A stretch of DNA of 64,000 nucleotides from Sutterella massiliensis. Its GTDB lineage: Bacteria; Pseudomonadota; Gammaproteobacteria; Burkholderiales; Burkholderiaceae_F. Both the position numbers and the translations under genes were made by a program. A model generated the notes under the pieces. The model saw only the letters and a list, made by a program, of their open reading frames with translations. It did no database searches and was not told the DNA's origin. This document shows positions 17,641 through 25,900 of this stretch, in pieces (position 1 is the stretch's first letter; each line of letters starts with the position of its first letter). The stretch covers positions 1 through 64,000 of the forward strand of contig NZ_JACJJC010000013.1 in NCBI RefSeq assembly GCF_016899755.1. The letters run 5' to 3'.

Positions 17641-19158
17641 ATGTGCGGCATTGTTGCCCTTCTTTCGAACGAACCCGTCAATCAGCGGCTTTATGACGCG
17701 CTCCTGCTGCTGCAGCATCGCGGTCAGGACGCCGCCGGCATCGCGACGCTCGACGGTCTGCATTTCCACATTCACAAGGCCATGGGGCTCGTTACCGATG
17801 TCTTCCGCACGCGCAACATGCGCGATCTGACGGGCAATATGGGCATCGGTCACGTGCGCTACCCGACGCAGGGGTGCGCGAGCTCCAACCAGGAGTCGCA
17901 GCCCTTCTACGTGAACGCCCCTTACGGCATCATGTTCGCGCACAACGGCAATCTCACCAATGCCGCAGAGCTCACGCAGGAGCTCTACGAGATGGATCAT
18001 CGTCACATCAACACGACGAGCGACTCCGAAGTGCTTCTGAACGTGCTCGCGAACGAAATTTCGCGCGTCACGGTCAATAAGCGCCTTAATGCCGAATGCG
18101 CCTTTGCGGCCGTTCGCGAAGTGCATAAGCGCGTGCAGGGTTCCTACGCCGTCGTTGCACTCTTCGCGGGCAAGGGCCTTCTCGCCTTCCGCGATCCGCA
18201 CGGCATTCGTCCGATCTGCTTCGGCTCGAACACGACCGAGTCGGGCGCCAAGGAATGGATGGTGAGCTCGGAATCGGTGACGATGATCGGCATGGGCTTC
18301 AAGGTCGAGCGCGACCTCGCGCCGGGCGAAGCCCTCTGGATCGACCTTGAAGGGAATGCAACGACCTGCCAGTGCGCTGAGCACCCCGAATCGAATCCCT
18401 GCGCTTTCGAGTACGTCTATTTCGCGCGTCCGGATTCGACGATCGACGGCATCAACGTCTACGGCGCTCGCCTGCGTCTTGGCGAATACCTCGCCGAAAC
18501 CGTGAAGGAAAAGCTCGACCTCTCCGAGATCGACGTTGTGATGCCGATTCCGGATAGTTCCCGCCCGTGCGCGCAGGAGCTCGCCGCTCGCCTCAACCTC
18601 TCGTATCGCGAAGGCTTTATCAAGAACCGCTATGTCGGCCGCACCTTCATCATGCCAGGCCAGGCCATCCGCAAGAAGAGCGTTCGTCAGAAGCTCAATG
18701 CGATGCCCGTCGAATTCGAAGGCAAGAACGTGCTCCTCGTCGATGACTCGATCGTGCGCGGCACGACAATGACGGAAATCGTACGCATGGCGCGCGAATC
18801 GGGTGCGAAGAAGGTCTTCGTCGCCTCGTCCGCGCCGCGCGTGATGTATCCGAACGTCTACGGCATCGACATGCCGACGAAGGCCGAACTCATCTGCGGC
18901 GACGGCAAGTCCGCCGAAGAAGTCGCCAAGGTGATCGGCGCCGACGCCGTGGTCTTCCAGACGCTCGACGGCCTCAAGAACGCGCTTCACGACATGAATC
19001 CCTCGATCACGCGCTTTGACTGCTCGTGCTTTGACGGCGAATATGTTACGGGCACCGTCACCGAGGAATACCTCGCGCGCATTGGCGGCGCAAATGCCAA
19101 GCCCGCGAAGAAGGCCGATGACGAGGACGAAGGCGAGGCCGAGCAGCCCGTGAGCTAA
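17641..19158 (+). CDS. purF: amidophosphoribosyltransferase PurF
   Basis: PurF catalyses the first committed step of purine synthesis, making phosphoribosylamine from PRPP and glutamine. The 505-residue protein starts MCGIVALLSNEPVNQ, so Cys2 is the Ntn glutaminase nucleophile once Met1 is removed. The glutaminase domain has LLQHRGQDAAGI, HVRYPTQG and FAHNGNLTNA. The phosphoribosyltransferase domain has MPIPDSSRPCAQELA, FIKNRYVGRTFIMP and the PRPP loop VLLVDDSIVRGTTMTEIV. It ends with an acidic tail. Downstream is a strong terminator; metZ, which often follows purF in related bacteria, is absent. Confidence 0.96.
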   Translation: MCGIVALLSNEPVNQRLYDALLLLQHRGQDAAGIATLDGLHFHIHKAMGLVTDVFRTRNMRDLTGNMGIGHVRYPTQGCASSNQESQPFYVNAPYGIMFAHNGNLTNAAELTQELYEMDHRHINTTSDSEVLLNVLANEISRVTVNKRLNAECAFAAVREVHKRVQGSYAVVALFAGKGLLAFRDPHGIRPICFGSNTTESGAKEWMVSSESVTMIGMGFKVERDLAPGEALWIDLEGNATTCQCAEHPESNPCAFEYVYFARPDSTIDGINVYGARLRLGEYLAETVKEKLDLSEIDVVMPIPDSSRPCAQELAARLNLSYREGFIKNRYVGRTFIMPGQAIRKKSVRQKLNAMPVEFEGKNVLLVDDSIVRGTTMTEIVRMARESGAKKVFVASSAPRVMYPNVYGIDMPTKAELICGDGKSAEEVAKVIGADAVVFQTLDGLKNALHDMNPSITRFDCSCFDGEYVTGTVTEEYLARIGGANAKPAKKADDEDEGEAEQPVS

Positions 19159-19193
19159 ACGGAACTTGATTCGACTTCGATTCGATCGCCGTA

Positions 19194-19236
19194 AAGAAAG
19201 CGCCGCTTGGTTGCGAACCTTGCGGCGCTTTTTCTT
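19194..19236 (+). terminator. rho-independent terminator of purF
   Basis: The stem AAGAAAGCGCCGC/GCGGCGCTTTTTCTT (19194-19206 and 19222-19236) has the T tract in its right arm. Confidence 0.85.
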
Positions 19237-19318
19237 GGGTACTTCGTTTGGGACGCTCGGAAAGCTTGGCAGCTTCATGAAAAGTCTTTTCTAGCAAAGC
19301 CAAAAGACCTGACGACCG

Positions 19319-19343
19319 TTTAGCTAATGGGCGATTAGCTAAT
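19319..19343. repeat. two closely spaced TTAGCTAAT palindromes
   Basis: TTAGCTAAT occurs at 19320-19328 and 19335-19343; the second copy is a full 10-bp palindrome, ATTAGCTAAT. The 15-bp phase resembles a dimer-binding site, but no regulated gene is evident. Confidence 0.4.
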
Positions 19344-19509
19344 ACAAAATCGACCTGGAGCGCTTGAAGCGAAAGTCCTTCGCTTTCTTTAATCCGAAGT
19401 TCAGTGCTTATGGAAGCATCGTATCGGGGCCTTTCTCTTGAAGAACGCGGCGTCGGACGGAAGCTGCCTTATACCGAAAGCTGAAGGAGAGCGAAGCGCA
19501 CCGCTCTAT

Positions 19510-19548
19510 AAAAACGGCTCGATGACGCAGGGAAAGCGCCGTCGAGCC
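19510..19548 (-). terminator. rho-independent terminator of the Pro/His-rich secreted protein gene
   Basis: Read leftward, the stem GGCTCGACGGCGC/GCGTCATCGAGCC is followed by GTTTTTATAG. Confidence 0.75.
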
Positions 19549-19569
19549 GCTTGTTGCCGGTGCTGCCCT

Positions 19570-20055
19570 TCATTGCGGCGGCTGCGGCGGATTGGTTGCG
19601 CTCGTTCCCATTACAACCTCCCACTGCACGGGGCAGGTTGCCACCCCCGGATAGAAAGCGCGCGCGGTCGGGCACCAGTACCATGCATACTGCTGCGCGG
19701 GTACTGCGGGCGCAGCCTGCGGCACGACGGGTGTCTGCGGTACGGGAACGGGGACAACCTCAACGCGCTCGGGGCGGTTGTAGAGCTCGGCGCCCACGAT
19801 GATGCCGCCCAAAGCGAGCGGTCCCCAGAAGCCCCAGTCGTTCCAGTAACGCCGATGGTGGCGATGCCGCGGCGGAGGCGGCGGACGGTGGAAGCCGGGT
19901 GGCGGCGGGGGCGGACGGTGAAAGCCCGGACCGCCGTGAAAGCCGCCGGGGGGCGGTCCCGGCGGCCGCGCATAAGCGGGCGCCGACCAAGTGAAAGCAA
20001 GTGCTGCCGCAGCAGCGAGGCCGGCAAGCGCGCCGAGCAGGCTCTGCGTTTTCAT
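19570..20055 (-). CDS. secreted Pro/Gly/His-rich protein with C-terminal WCPTARAFYPGVATCP motif
   Basis: The 161-residue product has a typical signal peptide of about 29 residues ending APAYA, so it is exported. A low-complexity stretch of repeated PPPPPGFHRP-like units follows, then a short hydrophobic segment (FWGPLALGGIIVGAELY), a Val/Pro-rich linker and the C-terminal motif WCPTARAFYPGVATCPVQWE. That two-cysteine motif recurs at the end of many small uncharacterised envelope proteins of proteobacteria. The His/Pro repeats could bind metal, but this is speculative. The start ATG 20053-20055 has GGAGG upstream; a longer frame from 20097 would include it. It is followed by its own terminator. 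Confidence 0.75.
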   Translation of the reverse strand: MKTQSLLGALAGLAAAAALAFTWSAPAYARPPGPPPGGFHGGPGFHRPPPPPPGFHRPPPPPRHRHHRRYWNDWGFWGPLALGGIIVGAELYNRPERVEVVPVPVPQTPVVPQAAPAVPAQQYAWYWCPTARAFYPGVATCPVQWEVVMGTSATNPPQPPQ

Positions 20056-20231
20056 AGTTAGCCTCCAAGTACCGCCTGAGACGACAAGCGGCTTCATTTC
20101 CTTGCTTCAACGATAGCGCGGCAGCGACAGCCTACGGTGAAAAGGAAGTTCAAGGAAGGCAAAGAATCGTGAAGACCTGTATCCGGATTCGAGTGCGAGG
20201 CTGATCCAAGAACAAGTCTTTTTCTCCAGCG

Positions 20232-22757
20232 CTACGGCGTACGTACGAGAAGCCGCACCGAAGTGCTTCGTCCGAGGTCGTCGGTCGCGGTGATTCGATG
20301 TTCGCCCGGCGAAAAGCTTTTCGATATGGCACGTCCGCCTCGGGCCGCCCCGAGAAAGACGCTGCCGTCAAACCAGTAGACCGTTTTCGCCTGTGCGGCA
20401 AGCCCCGCTTCGAGAATAACCGCTGCGCGAGAGCGACCAGCCGTGCCCGTGAAGTAGGCGACGCCCCGCTGCGGCGAGAGGATCACGGGCGGGTCGCCGG
20501 CAGCGCCGCCCGGCGTGTTTCCGCTTCTCGCATATGCTTCGCAGCCCGGTTCATACGGGGGCGGCGGACGCTTCACGATCCCCGCAGCCAGGAACATGCG
20601 CTGAAAGTGGCTCGGCCAGAACTCCCAGACGCGTCTTTCCGTGCGGCCCGGCGCCTCTCGGCAGGCGCGAAGCCCCGTCGTCTTGTCGATCAGAATTTCG
20701 CGAAAGACGCCCGAATCGCGAACAGGCGATTTGCCGGGAATGAACCAGGCGGGCGTTTTGTCGCGGCAGAGTCGGTTGCCGACGTCGCCCGTAGCGCGGC
20801 AGACGGATTCTTCAACGACGCGGAGCCCTTCGGGTACCTGCGTACGAGCGCTTCCCGTCGCAGCGGTTTCGGGCCAATCGAGCGACGGGTCGGCAGCCAA
20901 GCGCGAAGCCGCTTCTCGCCAGAGGGGCGCGGCAAGCGTTGCGCCGCGGAAGTAGCCGTTCGGTCGTCCGTCGAAATTGCCCGCCCAGACGACGATCACG
21001 TAGGGGCCCACCCAGCCCGCGGTCCAAGCGTCGCGAAAGCCGTTGCTCGTGCCCGTTTTGTAGATGAGGGGAAAGCGCTTGCCGCCGACACGAATCGACT
21101 CGCCGCGGCTTTCGAGCATCTGCCCGACGATCCAGGCGGCCTCGGGCGAAAGCAGCGGACGGGGCGCAGCGTCGCGCGGCGCATCCGCCGTGAAGCGTAC
21201 GGGCGACCAGAGGCCCGAAGAGGCGAGCGAAGCATAGAGCGAGGCGAGGTTTTCCATCGTCACTTCGGCGCCGCCCAATGCAATCGAGAGACCGTAGTGC
21301 GAGCGCGGCGCCGGCAGGTGTACGTCCGCCCGCTCCAGAAGCGAGTAGAGGTCCGGTCGAATTTTTCCCGCAAGCTCGATCGCAGGCAGGTTCCGGCTTT
21401 CGACGAGGGCTGCCGTGGCGTTCACGGGACCGCGAAAGTGCCCGTCGGCGTTTTCGGGCGCATAGCCCGCGAAGTTCGTGGGGCTGTCCGAGAGGATGCT
21501 TTTCGAGTGGATGAGCCCCTGGTCGAGCGCCAAGCCGTAGACAAAAGGCTTCAGGGTCGAGCCGGGACTTCTCGGAGCGCGCCAGGCGCTCACTTCGCCC
21601 GCGATTTCGTCGCTGAAGAAGTCCGCCGAGCCCACAAGCGCGAGAAGCGACTTGTCGCGCGCGTCAACGACTGCGACGGCCGCATTGCTGATGCCCCAGG
21701 GACGCAGGCGCGAAAGCGCCTGCGAGATCACCGATTCCATTCGGTGCTGCACCGAAAGGCGAAGCGTCCCGCGGATGCGTTCGCCTGCCGACGAGTGCAT
21801 GGATTCGAGTAGCCGCACATAGTGCGGCGACTCAAAAGGGCTTTGGCTGGGGTCTGCTACGGCAATGGGGCCGGCAAGCGCCGGTTCGAGGGAACGCGGG
21901 AAGACGCCTTCGCGAACAGCCGCTTTGGCAAGCCGCACGCGCGCGCTGTCGAATTCGGGACCCTCCCAGGGACGGCGCTTCACGGGGTTCTGCGGCACGA
22001 CTGCGAGACCGAGGGACTCGACAGGCAGCAGCGCACCGGCTTCCTTGTGGAAATAAAGGCGTGCGGCGGCGCTGATCCCCTCGATGTTGCCGCCGTAGGG
22101 CGCGAGGTTGAGATAGGCCTCGAGAATCTCGTCCTTCGTGTAGTGCGCTTCGTAGCGCAAGGCCGCTTCGATCTGCGCGAGCTTGCCCTTGATCGAGCGC
22201 GTCTCGAGGTTGAGGCGCATGCGCGCGACCTGCATCGTGATCGTTGAGGCGCCGATCGGACGGCTGCCGGTTGCCGTCGCGAAGGCTGCGCGCACGAGCG
22301 CCAGGGGATTGACGCCCGGGTGCTTGCGGTAGTAGCGGTCTTCGTAAAAGACCGTTGAAATGACCGCCTCCTTGGCAATGGCAGAAAGCGGCGTCTTCAG
22401 GCGATAAATGCCGTCCGAGGCGGGCGCGAGGTGCAAGAGGGCGCCCTCGGCCGAATAAACGGCGTTCGAGAAGGGGACGCCGTCCAAAAGCGGCGGCGCG
22501 GGTTCTTCGGCGAGCCTCTCGGTCCACCACCAGAAAAGGAGTCCCAAAGCAATCAGAAAGGCGGTGAGAAGCGCAAAGCACCAGCCGAGCGCACGCAGGA
22601 ACGGGTGGCGCTTAGCGGGCTTCTGCGGTCCGCCTGCGGGCTTGCGAGCGGCGCCTTGAGGTGTCTGAGGCGCTTGCGGCCGCTGCTTTTCGAGCGTTTG
22701 TGTGTTCACACCGGGGGGCGCAGCGCTCGGCTGCGTCCCGGGTTCGCGATCGGTCAT
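20232..22757 (-). CDS. pbpC: penicillin-binding protein 1C (bifunctional class A-type PBP)
   Basis: PbpC polymerises glycan strands and carries a transpeptidase domain in the periplasm. The 841-residue product has a Pro/Gln-rich cytoplasmic tail and a membrane anchor at about 56-78. The GT51 glycosyltransferase domain has catalytic Glu139 in VFYEDRYYRKHPGVN, then GASTITMQVARM and KDEILEAYLNLAPYGGNIEG. The transpeptidase domain has the SxxK serine at 400 (PGSTLKPFVYGLALDQG) and KTGTSNGFRDAW at 567. The C-terminal biPBP_C domain ends the protein. It lies 202 bp downstream of the alpha-2-macroglobulin-like gene on the same strand, the classic pairing seen in E. coli (yfhM-pbpC). That pairing is thought to repair the wall and trap proteases after envelope breach. 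The start at 22757 lacks a strong Shine-Dalgarno. Confidence 0.93.
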   Translation of the reverse strand: MTDREPGTQPSAAPPGVNTQTLEKQRPQAPQTPQGAARKPAGGPQKPAKRHPFLRALGWCFALLTAFLIALGLLFWWWTERLAEEPAPPLLDGVPFSNAVYSAEGALLHLAPASDGIYRLKTPLSAIAKEAVISTVFYEDRYYRKHPGVNPLALVRAAFATATGSRPIGASTITMQVARMRLNLETRSIKGKLAQIEAALRYEAHYTKDEILEAYLNLAPYGGNIEGISAAARLYFHKEAGALLPVESLGLAVVPQNPVKRRPWEGPEFDSARVRLAKAAVREGVFPRSLEPALAGPIAVADPSQSPFESPHYVRLLESMHSSAGERIRGTLRLSVQHRMESVISQALSRLRPWGISNAAVAVVDARDKSLLALVGSADFFSDEIAGEVSAWRAPRSPGSTLKPFVYGLALDQGLIHSKSILSDSPTNFAGYAPENADGHFRGPVNATAALVESRNLPAIELAGKIRPDLYSLLERADVHLPAPRSHYGLSIALGGAEVTMENLASLYASLASSGLWSPVRFTADAPRDAAPRPLLSPEAAWIVGQMLESRGESIRVGGKRFPLIYKTGTSNGFRDAWTAGWVGPYVIVVWAGNFDGRPNGYFRGATLAAPLWREAASRLAADPSLDWPETAATGSARTQVPEGLRVVEESVCRATGDVGNRLCRDKTPAWFIPGKSPVRDSGVFREILIDKTTGLRACREAPGRTERRVWEFWPSHFQRMFLAAGIVKRPPPPYEPGCEAYARSGNTPGGAAGDPPVILSPQRGVAYFTGTAGRSRAAVILEAGLAAQAKTVYWFDGSVFLGAARGGRAISKSFSPGEHRITATDDLGRSTSVRLLVRTP

Positions 22758-22959
22758 GTGCAATCGGCGTCGCGCCTGAAGCTTCGCGTGACGCTCTTGG
22801 GCGCAGGCCAAGAAGCCCGAGTGCGCCGCAAAAGCGCGGGAAACAAGCGAAGAAGCGATGGGCTTCGCGTCAAGCGCAGCGCCGCCTCCGGTCAGATGTC
22901 GTTATGCGGATGCCCGGCCGCTTCGCAGGCGTGCTGCGAAGCCGCGCATCCTTCTACCG

Positions 22960-25900
22960 TTACTCTAGAGCATCCTCGATCGTGATGCGGCTCGCGACGC
23001 CGGCGCCATTGACGGCAGGGTGCAAGACCGACTGTGCTTCGACGGCGGGCGCCGTGAAGACGCCGGGCGTCACCGCGCGAACGCGATAGACGTAGGTCGC
23101 CTCGTCGGCCGTCACCTCGCGGGCGACAAAGCGCATGCGGTCTTCGGCGCGCATGAAGGAGAGCGCGCCTTCGGGACCGACCCCGGGCCCGTCGGCAAGC
23201 TCAAAGCCGCCCGGCAGGAGGTCTGTTACCGCCACGTCCGTCAAGCGCGTCGGCCCCTGCGCGGCCGTGCCGCGCAGCGTGATCGAAACGGTCACGAGTT
23301 CGCCCGTTTGGAAGCGATCGACCGCTTCGCCCTGCGCATTGAGGTAGCGGCGCGAGACGGAGAGTCCGTTCCTGACAGGTTTCTCGGCGGGATCGACCGC
23401 ATAGCCCTGGCGGCGCAGCGACCAGAACCAGTCGTCGAGCGCAACACCTTCGGGGCCGCGCACTTCAAAGGCGAGGCACCCCGGGGCCACGAGCTTCACG
23501 GCGTCCGTCGTCTTCGTGAAGACGTCGGCCTTGCCGCGGAAGCCCTTGGCGCGCTCTGTGCAGACAAGTTCTGGCATGGCGGGCGCAGCGGCTGCTGCGC
23601 TCGTCTGCTCGGTGCTCGCTGCCGTACCGGCGGCGGCTGTCGTCGTTGTCGTCGTTGTCGGCGCGGTCGCCGCGTCTGCAAGCGGGTTCGTGTTGAGTAC
23701 GACGGCGCGTGCAGCCGCGGCGGCATAAACGGGCGAGAGCGGTCCGCCCGAGAGCGCGGCGCGCAGATCTTCGAGCATCAGCTCCTTCCAGAAGTTTGCT
23801 CGCGGATGGATCCGGAAGTCGGGCTGCGCAAAGACGGTGGCGGTCATCGCAGCGGCGAGTTCGGGCGACCAGTCTCCGCCCGCGCGGGCGGTTGAAATGC
23901 GCCCGCCCCCCGCTTCAAGAAACGCCATCGCTTCGTCGCGCATGCGCATCGTCATCGCGGCACCCGCGAGGAAGACGGCGGTCGAATCGTTCTTCCACTC
24001 GGGGAAGCGCTCTTCAAGAAGCGCCTTCAAGGACGCCATGCGGCCCGTCACGATTGTGCCTTCGCGCGCAAGCACCCAGAGGGCGTATGCGCACGAACGC
24101 GCTTCATCAAGCGTCATAGGCTCGCGCTCGACCAGACCGCGCAGACGCCGCGCGACATCGCGTATGAGTTCCGGCGGCACGCCGCCGAGCGCTTCGGCCG
24201 TGTCGCCCGAAGCCACGGAAAGGAGATAGTCCGCGGTCCACGCGGTGAGGAAGAGATTTCCCTCGAGCCACGGGAAGACGCGCATGCCGTCGTGTCCGAG
24301 CGACTCGCGAATGGCCTTGAGCGCCTTGGCTTGTTTGTCCTGCGCGTCGCGCAGAATCTTTTCCTCAAAGCGCTCAAGCGTGGCGGGGTCCTTGGCTTCG
24401 GGGCCCGCGAAGATCGCCGCGTAGGCGGCGCGGTCGCTCGGGTTCGAGGCGAGATACGCAAGCGGAAGCGCCGCGGCAATCGTCTCGTCGGCGAGCGCCC
24501 AAGGCGAAGGTTCAAACTGATCGGCAAGGTTGGCGACAAGTGCCGTCGGACGGCGCGACACCGTGAGAGCGGTTTCTTCGTCGAAGGGGTAGAGCGCACC
24601 CTTGAGCGAAAGCGTGCGCACGTCGGGCGCGAGCGTTGCAACCGCTTGAGCCGCGGCAGCCGCGGCCTGCGAGGTTGCCGTTTTGTCGGCGGCGGCCTTC
24701 GCCGTCGCCTTCGTCTTCGCGGGCGCTTCGCCAAAGCGACCGCCCGAAAGCGTCGTCTTCAAAATGGCGGCGGGCCGCACGGAAAGTTCGATCGTGCGTT
24801 CGGCGTGAAGCGCTTCGCCCGGCTTCTCTTCCGTCTTTTGCGTCTCGTTCGACTGCGTGCCCGCGGCAGCATCCGCCCGTGCTTCGGGGTTCACCCGCGC
24901 GTCGAACGTGATCGCGGCCGTCATCGGGTATTTCGGTGCCGTGAAGTCGCCCGAAATCCGAGCGCCGCCCTCGTCGAGAAATTCGAGCGGGAATTCCACG
25001 CGCGAGAGGCCGAAAGCGGGCGGCGTCGTGATGGCGAGCGTGCCCGTTGCACCCTCGATCGGATCCTTCGGTGTCACGAGCGCCGCCATGCGGAAGCGGT
25101 CGCCCGGCGCGACGGCGCGCGGGAGCATCGCGTCGAGCGCGAGCGGCGCGCGTACGACCGTCTCACGCGAGGCGCTCCCGATGCGCGTCTCCGATGCCCC
25201 GGCGGCCATTACGCGAACCTTGCCGTTAAAGCCCGAGGGGAGCGTCATCATGACGGTCTTGGGGTCGGGCCCCACGTCAACCAAGCCGCCCCACCAGACG
25301 GCGGACGCTTCGGCCGTGCGGCTGAAGGGATTGTTCATCGCCGAGCCGGCGGCGATCTTCGCCGATTCGAAGTCGCCGCCAAAGGGGGGCAGGAGCGTGC
25401 CGAGCGCCGAGGCGTCCGGCATTAGCTTGTCGAGCACCTGGCGGGTTTCGACTTCGAGCGCACGATCTTCAAGGATGGCGCGCATCGGATCGGGTGTGCG
25501 GAAATTCGTGAGCGAAAGAATCCCGTCGTCAACGGCCCAAAGGAAGACGCGCGCAGGTGTTTCCGACTTGATCGTGACGGGGACGGCCGCGGGCGAGGCG
25601 TTCGTTTCGGGCGCTTCGAGCGTCAGGCCGAGCGCATGCGTCTTGCGGTTGAGCGTCACGGGCATCACGGCTTCGGCATAGCCGCCGAGGTAGTTGCCCG
25701 CATCTTTTTGGCCACGCACGAGCGAAAGCCGCAGATAGCCCTTTCCGGCGAAGTTTTCGGGAACCTCAAAATCGGCGGCGTTCTGGCCCGCGCGGACCTT
25801 GATCCAGTGAGCGCGCTCGACGCCGTCAGCTTCGAGTGTCAAAAGCCCGAACCCCTCGAACGGCGAGAGGATGGAGACGGCGATCTTTTCGCCCGCTTCA

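Larger units (their letters stand above)
19159..19569. other. intergenic region after purF
   Basis: No gene is supported. It contains the purF terminator on the left, a pair of TTAGCTAAT palindromes in the middle, and the terminator of the leftward Pro/His-rich gene on the right. The genes converge here, so the palindromes have no obvious gene to control unless an unrecognised small RNA is present. Confidence 0.4.

Noticed and set aside
17497..19278. 593-codon leftward open frame opposite purF
   Set aside because: It is a mirror of the highly conserved purF with no recognisable domain.
20298..21812. 504-codon rightward open frame opposite pbpC
   Set aside because: It is antisense to a PBP with intact catalytic motifs; Arg/Ala-rich shadow.
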